DNA of 64,000 nucleotides from CBFHMJ01 sp965656875 (GCA_965656875.1 CBFHMJ010000018.1:151912-215911), one strand, 5' to 3'; shown: positions 9,044 through 18,074, numbered from the stretch's first letter. A program made the numbers and translations. The notes: generated by a model from the letters alone, not told the origin.

Positions 9044-10123
9044 ATGACTGAGAAAACGGTTCTTTTTGAAAAACACCTTGAATCAAACGCGAAAATCGTT
9101 GATTTCCACGGCTGGGATATGCCAATTCATTATGGCTCACAAATCGATGAGCATCACGCAGTCCGTCAGGACGCAGGCATGTTCGACGTTTCTCACATGA
9201 CAATCGTCGATATTAAAGGCGACGACGCAAAACCTTTCCTAAGATTCCTCCTTACAAACGACGTTGAAAAACTAAAAACTCCAGGCAAAGCACTGTATAC
9301 CGGCATGTTAAATCATGATGGTGGTGTGATTGATGACCTTATCGTTTATTTCTTCGAAGAAACTTACTATCGTCTGGTAGTTAATTCAGCAACGCGTGAA
9401 AAAGATTTAGCATGGTTGGCTAAGCAGTCAGCGGAGTTCAGTGTCACGATCACTGAACAACCTGAGTTCGGCATGATCGCCGTTCAGGGACCGAATGCAA
9501 AAGCAAAAGTTGCAACGGTTATTTCTGCTGAGCAGCAAAGCGCAATTGAAGGCATGAAACCATTTTTTGGTGTTCAGGCTGGTGATCTGTTTATTGCTAC
9601 CACAGGTTACACAGGTGAAGATGGTTATGAAATCATCGTTCCTGCTGATCAGTGTGCAGATTTCTGGCAAAAATTACTGGATGCCGGTGTTCGTCCTGCG
9701 GGCCTTGGTGCGCGTGACACGCTTCGTCTGGAAGCCGGTATGAATTTATATGGTCAGGATATGGATGAGTCTGTTTCTCCGCTTGCGGCGAACATGGGCT
9801 GGACAATCACCTGGCAACCAGAAGACCGTGATTTCATCGGTCGTGCTGCTTTAACGGAAATTAAAAGCCAGGGTTCTGACAAATTTGTTGGCCTGGTTAT
9901 GGAGCAAAAAGGTGTATTGCGTGGCGGTCAGCGTGTTGTGGTTGATGGCGGTGAAGGTATCATCACTTCAGGTACATTCTCACCGACACTGGGCCACAGT
10001 ATTGCGCTTGCACGTGTTCCAGCCAATATAGGCGAAACGGCTCAGGTCGAAATTCGCAAAAAATTGGTTGAAGTCAAAGTAATTAAGCCCTGCTTTGTGC
10101 GCCAGGGTCAAAAAGTATTCTAA
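9044..10123 (+). CDS. gcvT: Glycine cleavage system T protein (aminomethyltransferase)
   Basis: Transfers the methylene group from the lipoyl-bound aminomethyl intermediate on the H protein to tetrahydrofolate and releases ammonia. The protein is about 359 residues from the chosen ATG at 9044 (MTEKTVLFEKHLE); the frame is open further upstream without a family-like N-terminus. GcvT signatures are DFHGWDMPIHYGSQIDEHHAVR, DVSHMTIVDI, GYTGEDGYEI and the C-terminal GGVLRGGQRV-like segment. It is the first gene of gcvT-gcvH-gcvP. Confidence 0.96.
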   Translation: MTEKTVLFEKHLESNAKIVDFHGWDMPIHYGSQIDEHHAVRQDAGMFDVSHMTIVDIKGDDAKPFLRFLLTNDVEKLKTPGKALYTGMLNHDGGVIDDLIVYFFEETYYRLVVNSATREKDLAWLAKQSAEFSVTITEQPEFGMIAVQGPNAKAKVATVISAEQQSAIEGMKPFFGVQAGDLFIATTGYTGEDGYEIIVPADQCADFWQKLLDAGVRPAGLGARDTLRLEAGMNLYGQDMDESVSPLAANMGWTITWQPEDRDFIGRAALTEIKSQGSDKFVGLVMEQKGVLRGGQRVVVDGGEGIITSGTFSPTLGHSIALARVPANIGETAQVEIRKKLVEVKVIKPCFVRQGQKVF

Positions 10124-10206
10124 TATTAACGTGACTGAGACAGTGAGAAGTGTATGCACGCCTTTTGCTGTAACGAGTTATTAAGTCTGGTTAAGGAAAC
10201 ATTAAG

Positions 10207-10596
10207 ATGAGCAATATCCCAACTGAATTAAAATATGCGGCCACCCATGAATGGTTAAGACATGAAGGCGATGGCGTTTACACAATGGGAATCACAGACC
10301 ACGCGCAAGAATTACTGGGTGAACTGGTATTCGTTGAATTACCTGATGAAGGTGACGAAATTTCTGCGGGTGACGACTGTTGTGTAGCTGAGTCAGTAAA
10401 AGCTGCTTCAGATGTTTATGCACCGGTTAGCGGCACTGTTGTGGCGATAAATCCGGCGTTGGAAGATTCACCGGAGCTTGTTAATAACGATGCATTCGGT
10501 GAAGGTTGGTTCATCAAAATCAAAATCGATGACGATGCTGAATTAGGTGAGTTACTTGATGCTGAAGGTTATAAAAACAGCATCGATGAAGACTAA
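10207..10596 (+). CDS. gcvH: Glycine cleavage system H protein
   Basis: Lipoylated shuttle protein that carries the aminomethyl group from the P to the T protein. At 129 residues it has the standard length. The lipoyl-lysine is Lys65 in ESVKAASDVYAPVSG, and THEWLRHEGDGVYTMGITDHAQ is the typical N-terminus. A Shine-Dalgarno AAGGAA precedes the start. It lies 83 bp after gcvT, and a terminator-like hairpin follows before gcvP. Confidence 0.97.
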   Translation: MSNIPTELKYAATHEWLRHEGDGVYTMGITDHAQELLGELVFVELPDEGDEISAGDDCCVAESVKAASDVYAPVSGTVVAINPALEDSPELVNNDAFGEGWFIKIKIDDDAELGELLDAEGYKNSIDED

Positions 10597-10615
10597 GTCT
10601 TAATCTTTACCTGAA

Positions 10616-10650
10616 CAAAGCCTCTGTTTTTTAACGAGGCTTTGTTGTTT
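10616..10650 (+). terminator. Terminator or attenuator between gcvH and gcvP
   Basis: A 9-bp stem CAAAGCCTC/GAGGCTTTG (10616-10624 with 10636-10644, loop rich in T) is followed by TTGTTTG. It lies inside the gcv operon, so it may cut gcvP expression relative to gcvTH. A separate gcvP promoter in the following 150 bp is also possible. Confidence 0.6.
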
Positions 10651-10806
10651 GTAAACCTTTAATTCGTTTACGCATTAATACCAGATGCTGCGTTTGAGTA
10701 GGTCAGGGAAGGCTATGCTACGCACGATTTATCCGGTATTCCATGCCGTGAGCCGTTTCAATTTCGCCTCTTGAACAAACAGAGGTATTCCCGGGAATGA
10801 CAGCTT

Positions 10807-13707
10807 ATGACACATTCAATCAATGAACCATTATTAAACCTTGAGCAGAAGCAAGATTTTATCCAGCGCCATATCGGTTCAGATGCAAAGCAAACACACG
10901 ATATGTTGGCTGAATTAGGGTTTGATACCATTGAAGAATTAATCGAACAAACGGTTCCTGAATCTATTCGATTACCTCAACCTTTTAATGTATGCGATAG
11001 CCGCACAGAAACAGAATCTCTGACTGAGCTGAAAGAACTCGCATCACAGAACCAGATTTTTAAGTCATACATTGGCCTGGGTTATCACCCAACAATTGTT
11101 CCTGGTGTTATTCAACGTAACGTACTGGAAAATCCAGGCTGGTACACTGCATACACGCCTTATCAACCTGAGATCGCTCAGGGTCGTCTTGAATCTCTTC
11201 TTAACTTCCAACAATTAAGCATTGATCTGTCGGGTCTTGATTTAGCCAGTGCATCACTACTGGATGAAGGCACGGCAGCGGCAGAAGCGATGGCGTTGGC
11301 AAAACGTGTCGCCAAGGCGAAAAAAGCAAACATCTTCTTTATTGCCGATGATGTGCATCCACAAACTATTGATGTCGTTAAAACCCGTGCTGATATGTTT
11401 GGTTTTGAGGTTGTTGTTGGTGCAGCGCAAGATGCGGTAAATCATGACATTTTTGGCGCATTACTTCAGTATCCGGGCACAACGGGGGCTATTACTGACC
11501 TGACTGACCTGACCGCACAAATTCAGGCGAAGAAAGCGATTGTTGCAGTAGCAGCAGATATCATGTCGCTTATTATGCTTAAAGCGCCAGGCGATATGGG
11601 CGTTGATGTTGTATTAGGTTCAACACAGCGTTTTGGTGTGCCAATGGGCTACGGTGGTCCTCATGCCGCATTCTTCGTTACGCGTGATAAATATAAGCGT
11701 TCATTACCTGGCCGTATTATCGGTGTATCAAAAGATCGTTCAGGTAACATGGCCTTACGTATGGCGATGCAAACCCGTGAACAGCACATCCGTCGTGAGA
11801 AAGCGAATTCAAATATTTGTACGGCTCAGGTGCTACTGGCAAATATGGCTGCGTTCTATGCGGTGTATCACGGTCCTCAGGGCTTAAAAGTTATCGCAAA
11901 TCGTATTCATCGCTTCACTGATATTCTGGCAGCAGGTCTGGCAAGTAAAGGTGTTGAACTGGTGAATGATACCTGGTTCGATACAATCACGATCAAACCT
12001 GCGGCAATCGAAGACGTTGTTGCCCGTGCGACTGAAAAACGTATTAATTTCCGTACTGATGTTGCTGGTGTATTAGGTATCAGTCTGAATGAAACGACAA
12101 CTCGCGCTGATATTGTTGAATTGTTCGACGTTATCCTGGGCGAAGGTCACGGCCTGGATATTGAAGCGCTGGACGCTGATATTCTTGCGAATGGTTCAAC
12201 ATCCATTCCAACAGCAGCACAACGTCATGATGACTTCCTGAAACACGACGTATTTAATGCGTATCACTCAGAAACAGAGATGCTTCGCTACATCAAAAAG
12301 CTTGAAAACAAAGACCTTGCATTGAATCACTCAATGATCTCTCTGGGTTCTTGTACGATGAAGTTGAATGCGACAGCTGAGATGATTCCAATCACCTGGC
12401 CTGAGTTTTCTGACTTGCACCCATTCTGCCCGAAAGAGCAGGCGCAAGGTTATGTGAAGCTGGTTGATCAATTCTCTGAATGGTTAGTCGAAATTACTGG
12501 CTATGATGCTATCTCATTCCAGCCTAATTCAGGCGCTCAGGGCGAGTATGCTGGCCTGGTCGCTATCAAGAAATACTATGAAGCGAAAGGCGAAGCACAC
12601 CGTAATATTTGCTTAATTCCAAGTTCTGCTCACGGTACTAACCCTGCATCAGCGCAAATGGCCAGCATGAAAGTGGTGGTGGTTGAATGTGATAGCGACG
12701 GTAATATCGATCTGTCAGATTTACGCGCAAAAGCCGAAGAAATGGCCGATAACCTGGCGTGTCTGATGGTAACTTACCCTTCAACTCACGGTGTTTATGA
12801 AGAAACCATCGTTGAAGTGTGTGAGATTGTTCATGAGTTCGGCGGTCAGGTTTATATGGATGGCGCGAACATGAATGCTCAGGTTGGAATCACATCACCG
12901 GGTTTCATTGGTTCAGACGTATCACATCTTAATCTGCACAAAACCTTTGCTATTCCTCATGGTGGCGGTGGTCCGGGTGTTGGTCCTATCGGCGTTAAGA
13001 GTCACTTAGCACCGTTTTTACCTGATCATCCATTAATCACGGTTAATGATGAAACCAAAGGTAACGGTTCCGTTTCTTCAGCGCCATTTGGTAGTGCTGG
13101 TGTGTTACCAATTTCATGGTCTTACATCGCATTGTTGGGTAATGAAGGTCTGCGTCGTTCTACAGAAATGGCGATTCTTCACGCTAACTACCTGACGAAG
13201 AAACTAAGCGAACATTACCCAGTGCTTTACACCGGTCGTAATGGCCGTGTTGCTCATGAATGTATTGTTGATATCCGTCCACTAAAAGATAGTTCTGGTG
13301 TGACAGAAATGGATATTGCAAAGCGTTTGATGGATTTTGGTTTCCACGCGCCGACCATGTCATTCCCAGTGGCGGGCACGTTAATGATTGAGCCAACTGA
13401 GTCAGAGTCAAAAGCTGAGATTGATCGTTTTATCGAAGCAATGATTACTATCCGTAAAGAAATCGAACGCGTTGAGTCAGGTGAATGGACGGTTGAAGAC
13501 AATCCATTACACTTCGCACCGCATACTCAAGCTGATGTGCTTCAGGGTGAGTGGGATCGTGCTTATGACCGTATGTATGCCGCATTCCCGGTGCCTGCTG
13601 TTGCTGCGAATAAATTCTGGCCAACGGTAACTCGCATCGATGATGTATACGGTGACCGTAACCTGATTTGTTCATGCCCGGCGGTTGATAGTTATCGCGA
13701 TGAGTAG
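10807..13707 (+). CDS. gcvP: Glycine dehydrogenase (decarboxylating), P protein
   Basis: PLP-dependent decarboxylase that takes glycine, releases CO2 and loads the aminomethyl group onto lipoyl-GcvH. It is a single-chain P protein of 966 residues, both halves fused, as in most proteobacteria. The N-terminal half starts with FIQRHIGSDAKQT. The C-terminal half carries the PLP lysine (Lys712) in HLNLHKTFAIPHGGGGPG. It is separated from gcvH by 210 bp containing a terminator-like hairpin. A strong bidirectional terminator follows. Confidence 0.97.
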   Translation: MTHSINEPLLNLEQKQDFIQRHIGSDAKQTHDMLAELGFDTIEELIEQTVPESIRLPQPFNVCDSRTETESLTELKELASQNQIFKSYIGLGYHPTIVPGVIQRNVLENPGWYTAYTPYQPEIAQGRLESLLNFQQLSIDLSGLDLASASLLDEGTAAAEAMALAKRVAKAKKANIFFIADDVHPQTIDVVKTRADMFGFEVVVGAAQDAVNHDIFGALLQYPGTTGAITDLTDLTAQIQAKKAIVAVAADIMSLIMLKAPGDMGVDVVLGSTQRFGVPMGYGGPHAAFFVTRDKYKRSLPGRIIGVSKDRSGNMALRMAMQTREQHIRREKANSNICTAQVLLANMAAFYAVYHGPQGLKVIANRIHRFTDILAAGLASKGVELVNDTWFDTITIKPAAIEDVVARATEKRINFRTDVAGVLGISLNETTTRADIVELFDVILGEGHGLDIEALDADILANGSTSIPTAAQRHDDFLKHDVFNAYHSETEMLRYIKKLENKDLALNHSMISLGSCTMKLNATAEMIPITWPEFSDLHPFCPKEQAQGYVKLVDQFSEWLVEITGYDAISFQPNSGAQGEYAGLVAIKKYYEAKGEAHRNICLIPSSAHGTNPASAQMASMKVVVVECDSDGNIDLSDLRAKAEEMADNLACLMVTYPSTHGVYEETIVEVCEIVHEFGGQVYMDGANMNAQVGITSPGFIGSDVSHLNLHKTFAIPHGGGGPGVGPIGVKSHLAPFLPDHPLITVNDETKGNGSVSSAPFGSAGVLPISWSYIALLGNEGLRRSTEMAILHANYLTKKLSEHYPVLYTGRNGRVAHECIVDIRPLKDSSGVTEMDIAKRLMDFGFHAPTMSFPVAGTLMIEPTESESKAEIDRFIEAMITIRKEIERVESGEWTVEDNPLHFAPHTQADVLQGEWDRAYDRMYAAFPVPAVAANKFWPTVTRIDDVYGDRNLICSCPAVDSYRDE

Positions 13708-13756
13708 TTGAACAATACGTCCTTAACCTTGAACGTTAACGGCGTTGTTTAAAATT

Positions 13757-13796
13757 AAAAAAGCGAACCAGTGTGTAAATTGGTTCGCTTTTTTGT
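13757..13796. terminator. Bidirectional terminator after gcvP
   Basis: The stem AAGCGAACCA/TGGTTCGCTT has a 10-nt loop and is flanked by an A-run on the left and a T-run on the right. It ends gcvP from the left and the minus-strand lipoprotein gene from the right. Confidence 0.92.
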
Positions 13797-13884
13797 TTTC
13801 TGGCCTTTGTATTTCCAATACTTTCTTCTTGAATAAATCTTACATAATCCTAATTTGTAAAATCAGTTGGCGTATTCAGATGCA

Positions 13885-14517
13885 CTAAAGTTTCTGTGCT
13901 GTATAGTAATTTCCGTTTGCACTCCAGAATTCAAGATGCCCCATGTCATTGATAATGTAATACTCCCCAAGCGATTCTCCAGAATTATTTTGTAGCTTAA
14001 TACCCTGTTTAATCTTCGATTGAGTGAAAGGTCCTGACATGTCTTTACCACTACTGTAGATATTTTGAATATAAACTTGCTTATCTTTGTAGAAAGCAAT
14101 TTTCTTGTGTTCTGGTCCCCAACTGGACATCCATTCGCCAAGTATTTTTTCATTTGATAACTGGGTGTTTTTTAATTTTTCATAGGTTTTTGAATAAACA
14201 CCATAAGTGATAATTTCAAGTGTTGGATCATATTGAACAGTTGCCCAATATGATTGATTTTTATGATAATTATCAATTCTATAGTTTATAAAGGTTCGTT
14301 GTACGTCCTGCTCGGATTGAGCATATATCTCATTTGAAATGTGTATAAGATTAGTTTCATTTGTTCTTGAAGGTAAGATAACTAAAACCGTTCTTTTTAT
14401 ATCTCTTTTATATTCATCACTAATGATTTTGTAAGAGGACAATTCATTGTTTTCAGAGCATGAAAGTAGCAGAAAAGTCGCAAAAAGAACTTTAAATATT
14501 GGTGTGTTAACAGTCAT
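13885..14517 (-). CDS. Hypothetical lipoprotein, AT-rich gene
   Basis: A 210-residue predicted lipoprotein that I do not recognise. The N-terminus has a short hydrophobic segment ending in the lipobox LLSC, followed by SENNEL, which would place it in the envelope. The mature part is rich in Lys, Asn, Tyr and Ser with no cysteines or obvious catalytic motif. Base composition is clearly lower in GC than its neighbours and AAA/AAT/TAT codons dominate, suggesting recent acquisition. A perfect 13-bp inverted repeat lies just upstream of the start. It stands alone between gcvP and the cytochrome b561 gene. Confidence 0.75.
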   Translation of the reverse strand: MTVNTPIFKVLFATFLLLSCSENNELSSYKIISDEYKRDIKRTVLVILPSRTNETNLIHISNEIYAQSEQDVQRTFINYRIDNYHKNQSYWATVQYDPTLEIITYGVYSKTYEKLKNTQLSNEKILGEWMSSWGPEHKKIAFYKDKQVYIQNIYSSGKDMSGPFTQSKIKQGIKLQNNSGESLGEYYIINDMGHLEFWSANGNYYTAQKL

Positions 14518-14526
14518 AGTTTACTG

Positions 14527-14563
14527 AAACCTATTATAGATAACTATTACCTATAATAGGTTT
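14527..14563. repeat. 13-bp perfect inverted repeat upstream of the lipoprotein gene
   Basis: AAACCTATTATAG (14527-14539) and its exact complement (14551-14563) are separated by 11 bp. It begins 10 bp before the ATG of the minus-strand lipoprotein gene. It could be an operator, or an mRNA hairpin limiting ribosome access. Confidence 0.7.
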
Positions 14564-14639
14564 ATTAAGTAAACGTGTAAAAATAATTTTTTTAATACCT
14601 GCTTCACCTTTCCTCTTTCCAAGAAAGGGAATCTCTTAC

Positions 14640-15188
14640 TCATCCAATCATACGCTTTAGCGTTTCATCTTTATCAATCACATGATGTTTTAGTGCAGCG
14701 GCAATATGCGCGATGATCAAGGCTGCCAGTGTGTATCCGACGGCGGTGTGTAATGTTTTTCCGATTAAATAGAGTGTCTCATTCACAGGTTGTACTTTGC
14801 CATCAGACATAACACGTTCAACGAGAACGTATCCAAAAATTTTGATGCCGTAGCCGCCAAAACCAGAATAAAACATGCCACTGACGGGCATTAGTAAGGT
14901 GCCAGCCAGCAACCCCCAATGGGCGTAATGTGCCAGTTTGTTCATGCGTTCGGATTGTTTGGCAACGGCTGTCGGAAATCCCTGTTTTATGCGGTAAATA
15001 GCGCGGGGAAGAAGAATCAGCAGTGCTAGAACCCCAATTGCTTTGTGGATTGAATAGAGATCGCCGTCCTCCATTTCAACCATATAAAATCCTAACGTGG
15101 TTAAGCCAATCATTAAGAGTCCTGTTATCCAGTGAAATATCCGGGTTACTTTACTTAAGGACGGGGTGCTTAAAGGCGATGCTGTCAT
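14640..15188 (-). CDS. Cytochrome b561 family protein
   Basis: Inner-membrane dihaem b-type cytochrome that passes electrons between the quinone pool and periplasmic acceptors. About 182 residues with four hydrophobic helices. Likely haem ligands are the His residues in RIFHWITG, YSIHKAIGV, YAHWGLL and HTAVGY/IAHIAAALKHH. The start at 15188 (MTASPL) is chosen because GGAG sits 8 nt upstream on the minus strand; an upstream ATG at 15206 has no such site. It is a single gene next to a LytTR regulator. Confidence 0.9.
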   Translation of the reverse strand: MTASPLSTPSLSKVTRIFHWITGLLMIGLTTLGFYMVEMEDGDLYSIHKAIGVLALLILLPRAIYRIKQGFPTAVAKQSERMNKLAHYAHWGLLAGTLLMPVSGMFYSGFGGYGIKIFGYVLVERVMSDGKVQPVNETLYLIGKTLHTAVGYTLAALIIAHIAAALKHHVIDKDETLKRMIG

Positions 15189-15316
15189 TCGTTTGCTCCA
15201 GAACATTTTTGCACCAGATTAATGACAAATCGGAGTGTTGACCAGAAAATAGTGACGAACGGAGGTGAATTGTGATGAGTTAATACACTTCCGCCATTCG
15301 TCCCAACTACTTGTGA

Positions 15317-16120
15317 TTAAAGGCGTATAAGTGATTTAACCATCGAACGTTTTGATTTGCTGACAGGAATTTCATGGTTGCTGATGAGGGTGAGCAATCC
15401 ATGTCCTGCTCTGGCATTTTCCAATTTTATAATGTGTTCAATGTTGACCAGATAAGAGCGATGGCACTGGATTAGTGAAGAAGAATCTGCTGCTAACTTC
15501 ATCTCTTTTAAGGTACTGCGCACCAGTTTCAATCCATCATGAGTCATGACTTCAATATAGTTGCCTGCCGCTTTAATAAAAAGAATGTCACGAAGAAAAA
15601 ATTCAGTGTCGTTAATCACAATAACTGGTGAATTGCTGTTGTTCGTTTCGGCATTTTCGTCTTCGATAACGGAAGGAATTGGCGCTTTAATTTCTGATCT
15701 GCGAGCGTTATTGATGAAGTGATGTTTGCTCCATAAAATCCCGACGATGGAGATATAAGCAATTAAATGTTTGTGCCAGTTATTTATCAGACTTTCTTGC
15801 CAGCTTGTATTCAGAAACTGTGTGTCGATTAGCGTGTTAATGGTCAGAACCACCGTGAGGGTATAGACACCGATCAATGACAGGTACTTTAGATTATGAA
15901 GTGCCCGGCGTGTATTAAGTGCCAGAGTTAATGCGGGAATGATTCCAAGCCAGACACCGTATTCCTGCAATGACCAGAGGACCGAATCAGACAGACTAAA
16001 AGGCACTTTTTCGATAAACAATTCGTGGGCCGTGCAATTCAGACAGACCAATCCTAACAGCATCAACCACATTAACAGGAGCAACTGGTGGTCTTTGAGT
16101 TGTTTAAGTGAGTTGAACAA
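15317..16120 (-). CDS. Membrane-anchored LytTR-domain transcriptional regulator
   Basis: A 267-residue protein with four predicted transmembrane helices in the first ~135 residues and a C-terminal LytTR DNA-binding domain (about 165-267). LytTR landmarks are FFLRDILFIKAAGNYIEVMTHDG, VRSTLKEMK and the conserved CHRSYLVNIEHI. No receiver domain is present, so the membrane part is likely the sensor. The arrangement resembles other membrane-bound LytTR regulators; the signal and targets are unknown. It ends 129 bp before the cytochrome b561 gene on the same strand. Confidence 0.85.
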   Translation of the reverse strand: MFNSLKQLKDHQLLLLMWLMLLGLVCLNCTAHELFIEKVPFSLSDSVLWSLQEYGVWLGIIPALTLALNTRRALHNLKYLSLIGVYTLTVVLTINTLIDTQFLNTSWQESLINNWHKHLIAYISIVGILWSKHHFINNARRSEIKAPIPSVIEDENAETNNSNSPVIVINDTEFFLRDILFIKAAGNYIEVMTHDGLKLVRSTLKEMKLAADSSSLIQCHRSYLVNIEHIIKLENARAGHGLLTLISNHEIPVSKSKRSMVKSLIRL

Positions 16121-16211
16121 AGCTATTTCTCAATTTATATGATGTCTCTTAACGGTCATTTGACCCTGAATAGCATCATTATATTTTTTGCGCTTTGAGT
16201 TGCAACGCCGA

Positions 16212-16817
16212 CTATTCAGGCGTTTTTTCAAAGTCTTTTATGAGATTCACCAGGGTGGCGATTTTAACATTCGACAGTTGGCGATAATCAAAATATGGAC
16301 ACACCACCAGGTGATGTTCTTCGTTAATGGCGAACTCTTCGTTAAGCCAGTTTAGCGGGGCATTTAACAATCCATCAGCGACTAATTGTTTGGCATAGGT
16401 TCGTCCCATGATGATATGAAAGGCTCGTTGATGCGATGGTGAGTCGAGTTGTGGCGGGCTGAATCGCAGGCTGGTGTTTGAATCAGTTTGTAATAGATAG
16501 TTGTCGCGCCATTGTTGCCAACTGTCAGCCCGTTGTCTGAAATCGAATTGTTTGTCATCGAGTGCAAAAATCAATTTGGCGTAGACGTTAAACACTTTCC
16601 GCCAGCCATTGCCTAATGCCTGGCCTATTGCGTGAATTTCTCCGGGTATAACGGGTGTGATATCGGTGAGTGACTGGTACTCAGTCATTGCTGGCACATT
16701 GCCTATATAAACATTGATTAGAGAGGATTTGCAGCCAAGCCCTGCTTCATGTGCCAAAAAAGGATGATTTATCATGTCGCTATGTATTTTTTTGTAAGGC
16801 GCATAGTGTGAAGTCAT
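16212..16817 (-). CDS. Conserved-looking hypothetical protein
   Basis: A 201-residue soluble protein without signal peptide or membrane segment. I do not recognise the family with certainty. Visible stretches that look conserved are VIPGEIHAIGQALGNGWRKVFN, FDFRQRADSWQQWRDNYLLQ and RAFHIIMGRTYAKQL. Codon use resembles the neighbours, so it is probably a real gene. It shares its strand with the LytTR gene (91 bp gap). The upstream region contains repeated TTGACAT motifs. Confidence 0.7.
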   Translation of the reverse strand: MTSHYAPYKKIHSDMINHPFLAHEAGLGCKSSLINVYIGNVPAMTEYQSLTDITPVIPGEIHAIGQALGNGWRKVFNVYAKLIFALDDKQFDFRQRADSWQQWRDNYLLQTDSNTSLRFSPPQLDSPSHQRAFHIIMGRTYAKQLVADGLLNAPLNWLNEEFAINEEHHLVVCPYFDYRQLSNVKIATLVNLIKDFEKTPE

Positions 16818-16860
16818 CTGATTTTAAGATCAATACGAATGAATAATGAATGCTCTCTTT

Positions 16861-16984
16861 GACTCAATGTAAAACATGTTTGACATTGAGTCTGAATTAA
16901 ACGACACTGCTTTCATCATCTGATGTCAAAATATTTAGACATGATGGCCTAAAGGTTTGACATGATGATTGTAAGGATTGACAT
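16861..16984. promoter_or_regulatory. Cluster of TTGACAT motifs and a 10-bp inverted repeat
   Basis: TTGACAT occurs at 16880-16886, 16957-16963 and 16978-16984, and inverted as ATGTCAA at 16923-16929; a related TTAGACATGATG is at 16936-16947. A perfect inverted repeat GACTCAATGT/ACATTGAGTC spans 16861-16892. The region sits between the minus-strand hypothetical gene and the plus-strand membrane/XRE pair. It may hold operators for the XRE regulator or overlapping -35 boxes. Confidence 0.5.
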
Positions 16985-17111
16985 TTATGGTTTTTAACTG
17001 AGTAGCTTATACCTGATTTGTTTTATAAACCGGATGGTGAATCTCAAATTAATTTTTAAGGTTCGTTCATGCTTTAGCGAAACGGACCTTTGTGTAACAA
17101 CAGGAGTCGTT

Positions 17112-17609
17112 ATGAATATAAAAGCGTTATTGGAAGAAATGTCATTCAGAGAAAAGAGTGCGTGGGTGTCAACCCTGGTCATTGGTTACGTGATTTTTGT
17201 GTACTTACGCGATATGAACAATCTGTCAGCAAATGATGCATTAACGATTGTTAGCATGAAAAAAGAACTGATACAGGCTGTGTTTATTACTGTTATGTTG
17301 AATATTCTCGGGCATGTAGTTATAGGCATCATTGACAAAAATCAGGCTGAAGTTGATGCCGATGAACGTGATAGCCTGATTGATCTACAAGCGAATAATT
17401 TAGGTTATACAACGTTAGCCGTTGCGGTGTTTGTGTCGCTATTTCTTTTATGGTTTATGGGCGACACACCAGAGTTATACCAACATCGCTTGTTGTTCGA
17501 AGAATTGCCCGTCAGTTACAACGTTTTCAATGTTCTGGTCGTAGGCTTTTTGATATCAGAGCTGGTTCGTTACAGTGCGCAAGTCTATTACTATCGTCGA
17601 GGATTTTAA
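17112..17609 (+). CDS. Four-helix integral membrane protein paired with an XRE regulator
   Basis: A 165-residue inner-membrane protein with four predicted helices and an N-terminal cytoplasmic stretch MNIKALLEEMSFREKSAW. The start at 17112 has a good Shine-Dalgarno (CAGGAG, 6 nt). It is followed after a 1-bp gap by a small XRE-type regulator, a pairing seen widely in bacteria. In such pairs the regulator often controls the operon and the membrane protein may act as sensor or modulator. I do not know its substrate. Confidence 0.8.
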   Translation: MNIKALLEEMSFREKSAWVSTLVIGYVIFVYLRDMNNLSANDALTIVSMKKELIQAVFITVMLNILGHVVIGIIDKNQAEVDADERDSLIDLQANNLGYTTLAVAVFVSLFLLWFMGDTPELYQHRLLFEELPVSYNVFNVLVVGFLISELVRYSAQVYYYRRGF

Positions 17610-17610
17610 T

Positions 17611-17832
17611 ATGGCGAAAGTTATTTCAAATAATATTCGCCGCCTTCGCTTTGACAAGGATGAAATGACACAACAAGCACTGGCAGTAGCGGTTGGTGTG
17701 TCGCGTCAAACGGTAGTAGCCATAGAAAAAGGCAAGTATTCTCCGTCTCTGGAAGTGGCGTTTAAAATTGCCGATGTTTTTGGGAAAGAACTGGGCGATG
17801 TGTTTGAGTATAAAGAAGAGGAGCCGACGTAA
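17611..17832 (+). CDS. XRE-family helix-turn-helix regulator
   Basis: A 73-residue DNA-binding protein made almost only of a Cro/CI-type HTH: IRRLRFDKDEMTQQALAVAVGVSRQTVVAIEKGKYSPSLEVAFKIADVFG. The start at 17611 is preceded by GAGGA, and the ATG begins one base after the membrane gene's stop. Small XRE proteins of this type usually repress their own operon. The TTGACAT repeats upstream of the pair are plausible operators, but that link is inference. Confidence 0.9.
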   Translation: MAKVISNNIRRLRFDKDEMTQQALAVAVGVSRQTVVAIEKGKYSPSLEVAFKIADVFGKELGDVFEYKEEEPT

Positions 17833-17840
17833 GTCGGCTC
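17821..17840 (+). terminator. Hairpin overlapping the XRE stop codon
   Basis: A perfect 8-bp stem GAGCCGAC/GTCGGCTC has loop GTAA. The TAA stop of the XRE gene overlaps the loop and 3' arm. No T-run follows, so it may stabilise the mRNA 3' end rather than terminate transcription. Confidence 0.45.
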
Positions 17841-17848
17841 AGGCTGTT

Positions 17849-17926
17849 ACAAACTATTACGCTCAACATAGCGGCGCTAAAAAACCTTTCAAAATCCTCA
17901 TTTACTTAATGTAAACTCCGGTTTTT
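17849..17926. repeat. Intergenic 78-bp direct repeat, copy 1
   Basis: This 78-bp stretch recurs at 17997-18074 with 7 mismatches (about 91% identity). It contains AACTATTACGCTCAA and AGCGGCGCTAAAAAACCT. A GCTCAGGCTGT motif at its left edge is found inverted at 17970-17981. The pattern suggests a chromosomal intergenic repeat family. Confidence 0.85.
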
Positions 17927-17996
17927 CAAGAACTTTTATCTTGCTCTTTTTTCGCTCATCACGTTTGTAAACAGCCTGAGCAAGCTCAAATAAGTG

Positions 17997-18074
17997 ACAA
18001 ACTATTACGCTCAAAATAGCGGCGCTAAAAAACCTCTCAAAATCCTCACTTTCTTACTGTAAACTCTTGTTTTT
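17997..18074. repeat. Intergenic 78-bp direct repeat, copy 2
   Basis: Second copy of the 17849-17926 unit at an offset of exactly 148 bp. The copies lie between the convergent XRE and amidohydrolase genes. Between them is an inverted arm, TGTAAACAGCCTGAGC (17966-17981), complementary to the left flank of copy 1. Confidence 0.85.
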
